Part shown: piece by piece, positions 9,925 to 21,605 of the stretch
Layout of the letters: the number at the start of each line of letters is the position of its first letter
Position numbering within the stretch: the stretch's first letter is position 1
From: Pseudonocardia sp. SCN 73-27
GTDB lineage: Bacteria > Actinomycetota > Actinomycetes > Mycobacteriales > Pseudonocardiaceae
Direction: 5' to 3'
NCBI GenBank assembly: GCA_001725415.1
Contig: MEGH01000007.1
Span: forward strand, 149,670-213,669
DNA length: 64,000 nt
Notes under the pieces: generated by a model
Told to the model about the DNA's origin: nothing
Database searches by the model: none
The model's input: only the letters and a program-made list of their open reading frames with translations
Translations under genes and position numbers: made by a program

Positions 9925-10725
9925 TCACGACGCGACCGTCACCCTCGGCACGGCGGCGAGCCGCGCGAAGTCGGCGCCGATGTCGCCCGCGGTCGCGAGC
10001 AGCAGCGGCAGGTGGTGGTCGAGCAGCACGTCCATCGACGTCTCCGCCGCGTGGGCGTTGACGTTGATCGCGGCGACGACCCGCCCGTCCCCGTCGCGCA
10101 GCGGCGCCGCGACCGAGCGGATCCCGGCGGCGAGCTGCTCGTCGGTGGCGGCCCAGCCACGGGCCCGGACCTCCCGCAGCACCTCGTCGCGCTCGTGGTC
10201 GTCGAACTGCCGGCGCGCCGTCAGTCCCGAGCGGGTGGGCTCGGCCAGCACCCGCTCGGCCTCGCCTGCAGGCAGCGCCGCGAGGAGCACCTTGCCCAGC
10301 GACGTCGGCAGCGCGGGGAACCTCGTCCCGATCTGGACGACCAACGACACGATCTTGGGCACCGCGACACGCGCGACGTAGATGATGTCGGGGCCGTCGA
10401 GCTGCGCGACCGAGCACGACTCGTTCGTCTGCGCGACCAGCCGTTCCATGTGCGGGCGGGCGACGTCCCACAGCCCCGAGGAGTCGACGTAGGCGACGCC
10501 GAGGTCGAGCACCCGCGGCGTCAGTGCGTAGCCGGGGCCGTCGGCGCGGGCGTAGCCGAGCTCGATCAGGGTCAGCAGGATCCGGCGGACCGTCGGGCGG
10601 GCGAGGCCCGTCGCGGCGGCCAGATCGGCGAGCGTCATGACAGGGCGGCCGGGCCCGAACGCCCGGATCACGTCGAGGCCGCGGGCCAGCGCCTCGATGA
10701 AGTCCGGTCCCGTTCCCCGCGGCAT
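9925..10725 (-). CDS. IclR family transcriptional regulator
   Basis: A 266-residue IclR-type regulator. The winged helix-turn-helix covers about residues 8-70 (EALARGLDVIRAF, then LADLAAATGLARPTVRRILL). The effector domain follows and contains TSLGKVLLA and DEQLAAGIRSVAAPLRDGDG. The latter two resemble the PcaR/PcaU/PobR subgroup, which controls aromatic acid use, but the effector is not identifiable. A TACTGT box 6 nt before the ATG suggests a leaderless mRNA. It heads an operon with the CoA-transferase and MetE-like genes and is divergent from an amidohydrolase. Confidence 0.92.
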   Translation of the reverse strand: MPRGTGPDFIEALARGLDVIRAFGPGRPVMTLADLAAATGLARPTVRRILLTLIELGYARADGPGYALTPRVLDLGVAYVDSSGLWDVARPHMERLVAQTNESCSVAQLDGPDIIYVARVAVPKIVSLVVQIGTRFPALPTSLGKVLLAALPAGEAERVLAEPTRSGLTARRQFDDHERDEVLREVRARGWAATDEQLAAGIRSVAAPLRDGDGRVVAAINVNAHAAETSMDVLLDHHLPLLLATAGDIGADFARLAAVPRVTVAS

Positions 10726-10731
10726 CCCTGC

Positions 10732-10737
10732 ACAGTA
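10732..10737 (-). promoter_or_regulatory. Predicted IclR operon -10 box, leaderless
   Basis: TACTGT on the minus strand, with a 6-nt gap to the ATG of the IclR gene. It would drive the IclR, CoA-transferase and MetE-like genes. Motif and spacing only. Confidence 0.45.
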
Positions 10738-10848
10738 ACGGCTGACCGTCCGTCAGGCGGACCACGCCCCGTGGTCGGCGCCCGGTCGGAGCCTTGACAG
10801 CCCCGGCGACCTGCCGCCAGGGTTCGAACTCCCGGGTCGTCCGTGGAG

Positions 10849-10862
10849 CGGACGATCGTCCG
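10849..10862 (+). promoter_or_regulatory. Perfect 14-bp palindrome, candidate IclR operator
   Basis: CGGACGATCGTCCG is a perfect palindrome 23 nt upstream of the amidohydrolase start, in the 160-bp divergent region shared with the IclR gene. The position suits a repressor or activator site. IclR-family sites are commonly short palindromes in such regions. The rest of this intergenic DNA holds no gene. Confidence 0.45.
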
Positions 10863-10885
10863 GAGTTGTCGACGAAGGAGCAACG

Positions 10886-12313
10886 ATGCCCGGTCCGCTC
10901 GTCCTGCGTGGTGGCACGGTTCTGCCCGTCGACGACGCCCGCTCCGTGCTCCACGACACCGACGTCCTGATCGTCGACGACCGGATCGCCGCCGTCGGCG
11001 CCGCGCTCGACGTCCCCGCCGGCACCCGCGAGATCGACGGAGGCGGCGGCATCGTCATGCCCGGCATGATCGACACCCACCGGCACATGTGGCAGACCGC
11101 GATGCGCGGCTACGGCGCCGACTGGACGCTCTCGCAATACTTCGTCTGGTACTACCTGGAGAACGGCCGCCACTTCCGGCCCGACGACATCCGCGCAGGC
11201 AACCGGCTCGCCGCGATCGAGGCGATCGACGCCGGCGTCACCACGACCGTCGACTGGTCCCACGGCCTGCAGACCGTCGGGCACGCCGAGGCCGCCGTGG
11301 ACGCCCTGCGCTCGGTGCCGGGCCGGTTCGTCCTCGCCTACGGCAACATCCAGCAGGGCCCGTGGGAGTGGGCGACGTCGAACGACTTCCGCGCCTTCGC
11401 CACCGCACTGCGCGACACCGCCGACGACATGCTGGGCTTCCAGATGGCCTTCGACGTCACCGGCGACCCCGAGTTCCCCGAGCGGGCCGCCTACGAGGTG
11501 GCCCGCGAGCTCGACGTCGCCACCACGACCCACGCCGGCGTCTGGGGTGCCACCAACGACGACGGCATCCGGCTCGCCCACGACGCCGGCTTCCTGAACG
11601 AGCGCAGCATCTTCGTCCACGCCGCGACGCTGTCGGCCGACAGCTACCACCGCATCGCCGCCACCGGCGGCTCGGTGTCGGTGTCGACGGAGAGCGAGCA
11701 GAGCGCCGGCCAGGGCTACCCGCCCACCTGGGCGCTGCGCTCCCACGGCATCCCGGTGTCGCTGTCCATGGACACCAGCGTCTGGTGGAGCGGCGACCTC
11801 TTCTCGGCCATGCGCACGACGCTGGGTGCCGACCGCTCCCGCGAGCACCTGGAGGCCCACGCCCGCGGCGAGACCGTCACCAACGCGGCGCTGCGTGCCG
11901 ACCAGGTCGTCGAGTGGGCCACCCGCGGCGGCGCGCAGGCCCTGGGCCGCAGCGATCTCGGCCGCCTCGAACCCGGCGCCAAGGCCGACGTCGTCCTGAT
12001 CAAGAACGACCGGTCACCGGTGTCGTTCCCGCTGCTCAACCCGCACGGGCACGTCGCGTTCCAGGCCCAGCGCGGCGACGTGCACACCGTGATCGTCGAC
12101 GGGACCGTCGTGAAGGACGCGCACGAGCTCGTCGGAGTCGACCTGGCCGCGGCGCGGCGTGAGGTGGAGTCGACGATCGAGTACCTGCGCTCGACGATCG
12201 GCGAGGAGGCCTGGCAGCAGGGCATGCACCCCGAGGTGCCCGCGACGACGCTGCTCGACAACCCGTACACGTACACCGACTACGCGAGCAGCGCGACGCA
12301 CTCGCAGCGCTGA
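10886..12313 (+). CDS. Metal-dependent amidohydrolase (cytosine deaminase-like)
   Basis: A 475-residue amidohydrolase-superfamily enzyme. The N-terminal small domain is followed by the metal motif PGMIDTHRHMW (His65, His67). Further ligands are likely in ATTTHAGVW, IFVHAATL and the Asp of LSMDTSVWW. The C-terminal beta domain has LGRLEPGAKADVVLIKN. The pattern fits the subtype of chlorohydrolases and aminohydrolases acting on N-heterocycles or nucleoside-like substrates, but the substrate is unknown. The ATG has GAAGGAG about 6 nt upstream. It is divergent from the IclR operon and ends 2 nt from the convergent small membrane protein. It was probably acquired with the cassette. Confidence 0.88.
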   Translation: MPGPLVLRGGTVLPVDDARSVLHDTDVLIVDDRIAAVGAALDVPAGTREIDGGGGIVMPGMIDTHRHMWQTAMRGYGADWTLSQYFVWYYLENGRHFRPDDIRAGNRLAAIEAIDAGVTTTVDWSHGLQTVGHAEAAVDALRSVPGRFVLAYGNIQQGPWEWATSNDFRAFATALRDTADDMLGFQMAFDVTGDPEFPERAAYEVARELDVATTTHAGVWGATNDDGIRLAHDAGFLNERSIFVHAATLSADSYHRIAATGGSVSVSTESEQSAGQGYPPTWALRSHGIPVSLSMDTSVWWSGDLFSAMRTTLGADRSREHLEAHARGETVTNAALRADQVVEWATRGGAQALGRSDLGRLEPGAKADVVLIKNDRSPVSFPLLNPHGHVAFQAQRGDVHTVIVDGTVVKDAHELVGVDLAAARREVESTIEYLRSTIGEEAWQQGMHPEVPATTLLDNPYTYTDYASSATHSQR

Positions 12314-12315
12314 GC

Positions 12316-12609
12316 TCACCCCTCGGGCGTCGGTCCGGGGCCGTCCTGTGCGATCGCGGAACGTCCCCGGGCTGCGGCCCAACCCAGGCCGATCGCCAGC
12401 CCGACGACGATCAGCAGCACCCAGCCCCACCACGGGATCCCGCCGAGCGCGGCGGCGAGCAGACCGGCCACCGCGACACCGACCATCGTGCCCAGGGTGC
12501 TCGCCGTCGAGGTGCGGCGCCGGGACGTCGTCCGCCGGCGGGTCGTGCCGGTGCGGCGGCGAGCCGTCTTCCGGGCGCTCGGCGCCGGCTTGCGCTTCTT
12601 CGTCGTCAT
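12316..12609 (-). CDS. Small basic membrane protein coupled to hisH
   Basis: A 97-residue protein of unknown function. The first 35 residues are extremely rich in Lys, Arg and Thr (for example KKRKP and [12 protein letters not shown]). Two hydrophobic stretches follow (about 38-58 and 60-82, [20 protein letters not shown]), then a short acidic tail. The ATG overlaps the hisH stop as ATGA, so it is translated from the hisH message, which supports it being real. The basic head could bind acidic lipid or nucleic acid; this is speculation. I recognise no family. Confidence 0.7.
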   Translation of the reverse strand: MTTKKRKPAPSARKTARRRTGTTRRRTTSRRRTSTASTLGTMVGVAVAGLLAAALGGIPWWGWVLLIVVGLAIGLGWAAARGRSAIAQDGPGPTPEG

Positions 12610-13244
12610 CGGGCGACGACGTCGCGCAGCCAGTTCTCCAGCACGGTCGCCCCGGCGTCACCCGACTTCTCCGGGTGGAACTGGGTGGCCGCCAGCGCGC
12701 CGTTCTCGACGGCCGCGACGAAGTCCTCGCCGTGGTTGGCCCACGTGACCAGGGGCGGCGCGAGGACGTCGGAGTCCTCCAGCTCCCAGCGGCGCACGCC
12801 GAAGGAGTGGACGAAGTAGAAGCGGGTGTCAGCGGGCATGCCGGCGAACAGGACGCTGCCCTCGGGGACGCGCAGGGTGTTCCAGCCCATGTGCGGCAGG
12901 ACGTCGGCCTTGAGCCGCTCGACGGTGCCGGGCCACTGGGCGCAGCCGTCGGTCTCCTCGCCCCACTCGACGCCGCGGTCGAACAGCACCTGCATGCCGA
13001 CGCAGATGCCCAGCACGGGGCGCCCGCCGGCGAGGCGGCGCTCGATGATCCGCGGGCCACCGACACCGCGCAGCCCCGCCATGCACGCCGCGTAGGCCCC
13101 GACGCCGGGGACCACCAGGCCGTCGGCCTCCATGGCGAGGTCGGCGTCCGCGGTCACGGTGACCTCGGCGCCGACGCGGCGCAACGCACGCTCGGCGGAG
13201 CGCAGGTTGCCCGATCCGTAGTCCAGCACGACGATCCGCGACAC
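12606..13244 (-). CDS. hisH: Imidazole glycerol phosphate synthase glutaminase subunit
   Basis: HisH releases ammonia from glutamine and channels it to HisF. The 212-residue class I glutamine amidotransferase begins [12 protein letters not shown]. It has [10 protein letters not shown], the nucleophile Cys81 in [29 protein letters not shown] and [10 protein letters not shown] (catalytic His and Glu). The GTG start at 13244 follows a TATCCT box by 6 nt with no ribosome binding site, so it is probably leaderless. Its own promoter separates it from hisB. In many actinobacteria hisA follows hisH directly; here the cassette lies between them. Confidence 0.96.
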   Translation of the reverse strand: MSRIVVLDYGSGNLRSAERALRRVGAEVTVTADADLAMEADGLVVPGVGAYAACMAGLRGVGGPRIIERRLAGGRPVLGICVGMQVLFDRGVEWGEETDGCAQWPGTVERLKADVLPHMGWNTLRVPEGSVLFAGMPADTRFYFVHSFGVRRWELEDSDVLAPPLVTWANHGEDFVAAVENGALAATQFHPEKSGDAGATVLENWLRDVVAR

Positions 13245-13250
13245 GCGGCA

Positions 13251-13256
13251 AGGATA
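13251..13256 (-). promoter_or_regulatory. Predicted hisH -10 box, leaderless
   Basis: TATCCT on the minus strand with 6 nt to the hisH GTG. Motif and spacing only. Confidence 0.45.
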
Positions 13257-13347
13257 GACGGACCCCGCCGACGCCTTCGCACCGCGAGCCTGCCGACGAC
13301 CCCGTGCGCAACCACACTGCTCCCGCAGCCGCTCCGGACGACCGTCG

Positions 13348-13375
13348 GGTTGCGCCCGATCGGTGGGGCGCAACC
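13348..13375 (-). terminator. Perfect 10-bp inverted repeat between hisB and hisH
   Basis: GGTTGCGCCC and GGGCGCAACC flank an 8-nt loop, 37 nt after the hisB stop and about 100 nt before the hisH start. A further GTGCGCAACC copy of the arm lies near 13304. Without a U-tract it could be an actinobacterial terminator, or an operator or mRNA element for hisH. The 168-bp gap shows no gene. Confidence 0.45.
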
Positions 13376-13412
13376 TCAGCGCTGCGTTGTCGGCTCGGCT
13401 CGGGGCGCTCGG

Positions 13413-16480
<3,068 letters not shown>

Positions 16481-17365
16481 CTAACGCAGGTCGAGCCCGA
16501 GGTCGAGGGCGGTCACCGAGTGGGTCAGGGCGCCGACCGAGATGAAGTCGACGCCCGTCGCCGCGTAGGCGGCGGCGTCGGCCAGCACGATCCCACCGGA
16601 CGACTCGAGCAGCGTCGGCAACGCCCCCCGACGACGGACGGCCTCGGCCGTCTCGGCCGGGGTGAAGTTGTCGAGGAGCACGAGCTCGGCGCCGAGGGCG
16701 AGGACGTCGTCGAGCTGGTCGAGGGAGTCGACCTCGACCTCGCACGGCAGGTCGGGCGCGAGGGCCCGGGCAGCGGAGAGAGCGGCCGACACCGAACCCG
16801 CCGCGGCAACGTGGTTGTCCTTGATCAGGACGGCGTCGCCGAGACCGAGCCGGTGGTTGACCCCGCCGCCGCAGCGCACGGCGTACTTCTCCAGCAGCCG
16901 CAGCCCGGGCAGCGTCTTGCGGGTGTCGCGGATGCGCGCGGGAGTTCCGGCGAGGGCATCGACCCAGGCGCGGGTGGCCGTCGCGACCCCGGACAGGTGG
17001 CAGAGCAGGTTGAGCGCGGTGCGCTCGGCGGTGAGCAGCCCGCGGACGGGGGCGCGGACGACCAGCGCCGGCTCGCCGGCGACCAACGTCGCGCCGTCCT
17101 CCGACGACGAGAGCTCCTCCCAGTCCCCGCCGAGGATCTCGTCCAGAACCGCCCGTGCGACGGGCAGGCCGGCGAGGACGCCGGCGCGGCGCGGGGTGAA
17201 CTCCCCCACCGCGACCGCGTCGGCCGGGACGGTGGCCTGCGTCGTGGCGTCGGGGCCGTAGCGCAGGTCCTCCTCCAGCGCGGTGCGGACGACGCGCAGC
17301 AGGTCGTCCGGGTCGGGGACGCCGATCTCGGTGGCGCCGCCGACGCCGGCCGCGATGCCCGTCAT
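16481..17365 (-). CDS. nadC: Quinolinate phosphoribosyltransferase (decarboxylating)
   Basis: NadC converts quinolinate and PRPP to nicotinate mononucleotide. At 294 residues it has family length. Motifs are [45 protein letters not shown], the catalytic region [24 protein letters not shown] and LESSGGI. The ATG at 17365 overlaps the nadB stop as ATGA. It is the last gene of nadABC and is probably controlled by the NrtR-type regulator. Confidence 0.97.
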   Translation of the reverse strand: MTGIAAGVGGATEIGVPDPDDLLRVVRTALEEDLRYGPDATTQATVPADAVAVGEFTPRRAGVLAGLPVARAVLDEILGGDWEELSSSEDGATLVAGEPALVVRAPVRGLLTAERTALNLLCHLSGVATATRAWVDALAGTPARIRDTRKTLPGLRLLEKYAVRCGGGVNHRLGLGDAVLIKDNHVAAAGSVSAALSAARALAPDLPCEVEVDSLDQLDDVLALGAELVLLDNFTPAETAEAVRRRGALPTLLESSGGIVLADAAAYAATGVDFISVGALTHSVTALDLGLDLR

Positions 17366-18957
17366 GCCGCACCTGCCAGGACCCCGCCACCGACGACGGG
17401 GCGGCCGTCGCCGTCGAGCGTCACGACGAGGCTCTCCCGCTGCCAGACGTCGTCGCGGTCGGGGAAGTCGGTGCGCACGTGGCAGCCCCTCGTCTCACGT
17501 CGGGTGCCCGCGGCGGCCAGCACGGCCTGCGCGAGCAGGGTCAGGGCGGCGTCCTCGACGCCGGCCCGGTCGGCGGGCAGGACCCGGCCGGTGGCGGACT
17601 CGATCGCGTCGGACGCGGCGGCGAGCCCGGCGGCGTCGCGGCCGATGCCGGCCGAGGCGCTCATGGCCCGCTGCACGACGCGCCGGTCGGCGACGGGCAC
17701 GGCGGCGGGGCGGGCGACAGGGTCGGCGAGCATCGGGCGGGGCCCCGCGAGGTCGGCGGCGACGGCGGTCGCGGCCCGCCCGCCGACGACGAGCCCTTCG
17801 AGCAAGCTGTTGGACGCCAGGCGGTTCGCGCCGTGCAGCCCGGTCCGGGCCACCTCGCCTGCGGCGTAGAGGCCCGGGACGGCGGTACGGCCGTCGACGT
17901 CGGCGACGACGCCGCCGCACGAGTAGTGCGCGGCCGGCGTGACGGGGATGAGGTCGACGCGAGGGTCGATGCCGGCGTCGCGGCAGGAGGCGAACACCGT
18001 CGGGAAGCGGGCGGCGAAGCCGTCGATCGTCGTGGCGTCGAGCCACACGCAGTCCGAGCCGGTGGCGGCCATGCGGCGGGTGATCGCGGCGGCCACGACG
18101 TCGCGGGGAGCGAGGTCGGCGAGCGGGTGCACGTCGGTCATGAACCGGACGCCCGCGCGGTCGCGCAGCACGGCACCCTCGCCGCGGACGGCCTCGGTGA
18201 CGAGCGGGCGGCGGCCGACGGCCGGGCCGGTGTGGAGAACGGTCGGGTGGAACTGGACGAACTCCAGGTCGGCCGCGGTGGCGCCGGCGCGCAGGGCGAG
18301 CGCGATCCCGTCGCCGGTGACGGCCGACGGGTTGGTCGTGGAGGCGAAGAGCTGGCCGTAGCCGCCGGTCGCGAGCAGGATTGCGGGGGCGCGCAGCAGC
18401 CCGGGGCGGCCGTGGTCGTCGGTCACCCAGAGCCCGACGACGCGGCCGGCCGCGTCGAGCGCGACGTCGAGGCCGACGTGCCCGGTGAGCAGGGGCAGAC
18501 CTGCCGCACCACGAGCGGTGGCGACGAGCGCGCGCTCGACCTCGGCACCCGTCGCGTCCCCGCCGGCGGGGACGACGCGGTACGCCGTGTGTCCACCTTC
18601 CCGGGTCCGCGCGAGGCCGTCGCCCGACGGCGAGGGGTCGAAGACCGCGCCGCGTGTCCGCAGCTGCGCGAACGCGGCCGGACCGCCCTCGACGATCGCG
18701 GCCACCGCGGCGGCGTCGTTCAGGCCGGCGCCCGCGGTGAGGGTGTCGGCGATGTGGCGGTCGGTGTCGTCGCCCGGTACGTCGCCGAGCACGACGGCGA
18801 TGCCGCCCTGCGCCCAGCGCGTCGATCCGGCGTCGACGTCGTCCTTGGTGACGACGACGACCCGCAGCCCCGCGGCCGTCGCGTCGAGCGCCGCGGTCAG
18901 CCCCGCGACGCCGCTGCCGACGACGACGAGGTCGGCGCGGGCCTCCCAGCCCGTCAT
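17362..18957 (-). CDS. nadB: L-aspartate oxidase
   Basis: NadB oxidises L-aspartate to iminoaspartate with FAD; NadA then uses the product. The 531-residue protein has the FAD-binding start [72 protein letters not shown], the active-site Arg in [16 protein letters not shown], and [17 protein letters not shown]. It is coupled to nadA by an ATGA overlap at 18954-18957 and to nadC at its end. Confidence 0.97.
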   Translation of the reverse strand: MTGWEARADLVVVGSGVAGLTAALDATAAGLRVVVVTKDDVDAGSTRWAQGGIAVVLGDVPGDDTDRHIADTLTAGAGLNDAAAVAAIVEGGPAAFAQLRTRGAVFDPSPSGDGLARTREGGHTAYRVVPAGGDATGAEVERALVATARGAAGLPLLTGHVGLDVALDAAGRVVGLWVTDDHGRPGLLRAPAILLATGGYGQLFASTTNPSAVTGDGIALALRAGATAADLEFVQFHPTVLHTGPAVGRRPLVTEAVRGEGAVLRDRAGVRFMTDVHPLADLAPRDVVAAAITRRMAATGSDCVWLDATTIDGFAARFPTVFASCRDAGIDPRVDLIPVTPAAHYSCGGVVADVDGRTAVPGLYAAGEVARTGLHGANRLASNSLLEGLVVGGRAATAVAADLAGPRPMLADPVARPAAVPVADRRVVQRAMSASAGIGRDAAGLAAASDAIESATGRVLPADRAGVEDAALTLLAQAVLAAAGTRRETRGCHVRTDFPDRDDVWQRESLVVTLDGDGRPVVGGGVLAGAA

Positions 18958-19949
18958 TCCCCACCGCCGGGGCGGCCGATGGCGATCATCCGCTGCACGG
19001 CCTCGCGCCCACGGGCGGCGAGCTCGGGGTCGACGTGCACCTCGTCGGTGCCCTCGCGCAGCGACCTGACCAGCTTCTCCGGGGTGATCATCTTCATGTA
19101 GGGGCAGGACGCGCGCTCGTTGACGGCTCGGAAGTCGACCTCGGGCGCGGCGCGGCGCAGCTGGTGCAGCATGCCGACCTCGGTGGCGACCAGCACCGAC
19201 TTCGCACCCGTCTCGCGGGCGGCGTCGAGCATCCCGCCCGTCGACAGGATCTTGACGCGCTCGGCCGGGACGGCACCCGCCGTCGCGAGGTAGAGCGCCG
19301 AGGTGGCGCAGCCGCACTCGGGGTGCACGAACAGCTCGGCGTCGGGGTCGGCCTCCGCCTTGGCGGTGAGCTCGGCTCCGTTGATGCCGGCGTGGACGTG
19401 GCACTCCCCCGCCCAGACGTGGATGTTGTCGCGCCCGGTGACCCGGCGGACGTGCGCACCGAGGAACTGGTCGGGCAGGAACAGGATCTCCATCTCCGAC
19501 GGGATCGACTCGACGACCTCGACGGCGTTGGACGACGTGCAGCACACGTCGGTCTCGGCCTTCACCGCCGCGGTCGTGTTCACGTACGACACGACGACCG
19601 CGCCCGGGTGCTCGGCCTTCCAGGCGCGCAGCTCGTCGGCCGTGATCGAGTCGGCCAGCGAGCAGCCTGCGGCTGCGTCGGGGATCAGGACGGTCTTGTC
19701 CGGCGCGAGGATCTTGGCGGTTTCGGCCATGAAGTGGACGCCGCAGAACACGATGGTCTCCGCGTCGGCCGCGGCCGCGATGCGCGAGAGCGCCAGCGAG
19801 TCCCCCACGTGGTGGGCGACGTCCTGGATCTCGGGCAGCTGGTAGTTGTGCGCCAGGACGACCGCGTTCCGACGGCGCGCCAGCTCGTGGACCTGCTCCG
19901 CCCAGTCGGCACCCGTGGTGGGCGCGTCGACGACCTGTGTCGGGCTCAT
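18954..19949 (-). CDS. nadA: Quinolinate synthase
   Basis: NadA condenses iminoaspartate with dihydroxyacetone phosphate to quinolinate using a [4Fe-4S] cluster. The 331-residue protein has [15 protein letters not shown] and [16 protein letters not shown]. Likely cluster cysteines are in AAGCSLAD (Cys96), WAGECHVH (Cys183) and [17 protein letters not shown] is also present. The start at 19949 is set by a strong AGGAGGAGGT about 6 nt upstream; a longer reading from 19979 is not supported. It is first gene of nadABC. Confidence 0.97.
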   Translation of the reverse strand: MSPTQVVDAPTTGADWAEQVHELARRRNAVVLAHNYQLPEIQDVAHHVGDSLALSRIAAAADAETIVFCGVHFMAETAKILAPDKTVLIPDAAAGCSLADSITADELRAWKAEHPGAVVVSYVNTTAAVKAETDVCCTSSNAVEVVESIPSEMEILFLPDQFLGAHVRRVTGRDNIHVWAGECHVHAGINGAELTAKAEADPDAELFVHPECGCATSALYLATAGAVPAERVKILSTGGMLDAARETGAKSVLVATEVGMLHQLRRAAPEVDFRAVNERASCPYMKMITPEKLVRSLREGTDEVHVDPELAARGREAVQRMIAIGRPGGGE

Positions 19950-19964
19950 CGGACACCTCCTCCT

Positions 19965-19987
19965 GTTTTCGCCTATCAATCGAAAAC
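19965..19987 (-). promoter_or_regulatory. Perfect inverted repeat at nadA promoter, candidate NrtR operator
   Basis: GTTTTCG and CGAAAAC are perfect 7-bp inverted arms around a 9-nt AT-rich spacer (CCTATCAAT). It lies between the predicted -10 box (TACGAT, 19994-19999) and the nadA ribosome binding site, so a bound protein would cover the start of transcription. The divergent neighbour is an NrtR-type regulator, known in other bacteria to repress NAD synthesis genes. It is conspicuous as an AT-rich patch in this GC-rich DNA. Confidence 0.65.
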
Positions 19988-19993
19988 GTGGCG

Positions 19994-19999
19994 ATCGTA
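19994..19999 (-). promoter_or_regulatory. Predicted nadA -10 box
   Basis: TACGAT on the minus strand, 45 nt before the nadA start and just upstream of the inverted repeat. Unlike its neighbours this transcript has a leader with a strong ribosome binding site. Confidence 0.4.
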
Positions 20000-20106
20000 G
20001 CAGCCGTCGTCGCGTCCCGGCACCGTCCGGGTGACCAGGGCCTCATGCCCCGTTCACACGACCGCAACCCGGGCGTCCATCGGCCACCCCGTGTGGACGG
20101 GCGGCA

Positions 20107-20112
20107 TACGCT
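20107..20112 (+). promoter_or_regulatory. Predicted nrtR -10 box, leaderless
   Basis: TACGCT followed by 6 nt and the nrtR ATG. No Shine-Dalgarno sequence is present. Motif and spacing only. Confidence 0.45.
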
Positions 20113-20118
20113 GCGCAC

Positions 20119-20832
20119 ATGCCCGGCACGACCCCTCCCCGCCCGATCGGCCACGAGGTGCTCGCCGCCGTCCTGCAGGTCCGCGACGGCCGGCTCTGCG
20201 TCCTCGCCTGGCAGCGGGGCATCGCCCCCGACGAGGGCCGCTGGGCGCTGCCGGGCGGGCGGCTGCGCGACGACGAGGACGTCGAGGAGTCGGTCCGTCG
20301 CCAGCTCGCCGAGAAGGTCGACCTGAGCGACGTCGCCCACGTCGAACAGCTCGGCGTGTTCTCCGCGCCCGACCGCGTCCCCGACGAGCGGATCGTCGCC
20401 ACCGCGTTCCTCGGGCTCGTCCCGTCCGACGCCGACCCCGCCGTCCCTGACGACACCGCCTGGCAACCCGTGGACGCGTTGCCGCCCACCGCCTTCGACC
20501 ACGCCTGCATCGTCGACGACGCCCTGGACCGGCTGCGCGCCAAGCTGTCCTACACCAACATCGGCTTCGCGCTCGCCCCCGCCGAGTTCACCGTCTCCGC
20601 GCTGCGCGAGATCTACGCGGGCGCACTCGGCCACCCCGTCTCGGCCACCAACCTCCAACGCGTGCTCACCCGCCGCGGCCAGCTCGAGCCCACCGGCGCC
20701 GTCGCCCCGCCCGGCCCCGCGGGCGGCCGACCTGCAGCGTTGTTCCGATTCACCCGCCGCAGCCTGCGGGTCACCGACGCCTTCGCCGTGCTGCGGCCGC
20801 CAGGCGAGGTCGGCCGGGCCGTCGTACCGTAG
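20119..20832 (+). CDS. nrtR: NrtR-type regulator of NAD synthesis (inactive Nudix plus winged helix)
   Basis: A 237-residue protein with an N-terminal Nudix fold and a C-terminal winged-helix domain (about 160-230, FTVSALREIYAGALG, SATNLQRVLTRRGQL), the architecture of NrtR. The Nudix box (residues 47-69) keeps Gly47, Glu53 and Arg61. The catalytic REUXEE core reads RQLAEK, so Glu62 is Gln and Glu66 is Lys. Hydrolysis is probably lost and ligand sensing kept, as in known NrtR proteins that bind ADP-ribose. It is divergent from nadABC. The name rests on architecture and context. Confidence 0.88.
   Translation: MPGTTPPRPIGHEVLAAVLQVRDGRLCVLAWQRGIAPDEGRWALPGGRLRDDEDVEESVRRQLAEKVDLSDVAHVEQLGVFSAPDRVPDERIVATAFLGLVPSDADPAVPDDTAWQPVDALPPTAFDHACIVDDALDRLRAKLSYTNIGFALAPAEFTVSALREIYAGALGHPVSATNLQRVLTRRGQLEPTGAVAPPGPAGGRPAALFRFTRRSLRVTDAFAVLRPPGEVGRAVVP
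20825..20830 (+). promoter_or_regulatory. Predicted -10 box for the Lon-N gene, leaderless
   Basis: TACCGT overlapping the last codons of nrtR, with 6 nt to the GTG of the next gene. It suggests independent leaderless transcription although the two genes are only 4 nt apart. Confidence 0.4.
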
Positions 20833-20836
20833 GCGG

Positions 20837-21517
20837 GTGACGACGACCATCCCTCTGTTCCCGCTCGGGACGGTGCTCATGCCGGGGTCGTCGCTGCCGT
20901 TGCACATCTTCGAGCCGCGCTACCGCCAGCTCACCGTCGACCTCGTGACGGGTGCGGTGCCGGACAAGCAGTTCGGCGTCGTCGCCGTCCGCGAGGGCTT
21001 CACGCCCGACGTCGACGGCCTCGCCGGGCTGCACGCCGTGGGCTGCACCGCCGAGCTGCTCGACGTCCGCCGCCTGCCCGACGGCCGCTACGACATCGTG
21101 ACCCGTGGCGTGCAACGGTTCCGGCTTCTCGCGATCGACGACACCGAGAAGCCCTACCTCACCGGCACCGTCGAGTTCCTGCCCGACGACCCGCTCACCG
21201 ACGAACCGGAGGGCACCACCCGCTACCTCAGCGCCGCCGCCCGCGACGCCCATCGTCGCTACTGCTCGACGGCGTGGAAGAGCGACGACTGGTCCGAGCC
21301 CGCCGGCGACATCAGGCCGGAGAACCTCTCGCACGTGCTGGCCGCCGACTGCCTGCTGCCCATCGGAGACCGGCAGCGGCTGCTGGAGCAGACCTGCCCG
21401 ACCGAGCGGCTGCGGCTGGTCCGCGAACTGCTCGCCCGCGAGACCGGTCTGCTCGGCCAGCTCCGGGCGGTACCGGCCCCGATGACGACGTTCGCGGTGG
21501 AGCAGAGCCCGAACTAA
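20837..21517 (+). CDS. LON peptidase substrate-binding domain protein
   Basis: A 226-residue protein made only of the Lon N-terminal (LAN/PUA-like) domain, with no ATPase or protease domain. It begins IPLFPLGTVLMPGSSLPLHI and continues FEPRYRQL, FGVVAVREG, VGCTAELLDVRRLPDGRYDI and VTRGVQRFRLL, all typical. The C-terminal part is helical. Stand-alone proteins of this kind are common in actinobacteria and their role is unknown. The GTG start at 20837 follows nrtR by 4 nt. It is convergent with the PemK-like gene. Confidence 0.88.
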   Translation: MTTTIPLFPLGTVLMPGSSLPLHIFEPRYRQLTVDLVTGAVPDKQFGVVAVREGFTPDVDGLAGLHAVGCTAELLDVRRLPDGRYDIVTRGVQRFRLLAIDDTEKPYLTGTVEFLPDDPLTDEPEGTTRYLSAAARDAHRRYCSTAWKSDDWSEPAGDIRPENLSHVLAADCLLPIGDRQRLLEQTCPTERLRLVRELLARETGLLGQLRAVPAPMTTFAVEQSPN

Positions 21518-21535
21518 GCGCGGCCCGCCGCCGTC

Positions 21536-21598
21536 GCCGAGTTCGACCACGGACTGGTTCGGTCGTGCTCAGGACCAGTCCCAGGTCGAGCTCGGCGC
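21536..21598. terminator. Two-part hairpin between convergent genes (type B)
   Basis: The outer arms GCCGAGTTCGACC (21536-21548) and GGTCGAGCTCGGC (21584-21596) pair with one mismatch. The inner arms GGACTGGT (21551-21558) and ACCAGTCC (21574-21581) pair perfectly. It starts 18 nt after the Lon-N stop and ends 7 nt before the PemK-like stop, so it can serve both genes. A related element lies at 31931-32025 between another convergent pair. Confidence 0.65.
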
Positions 21599-21605
21599 GT
21601 GTCCC

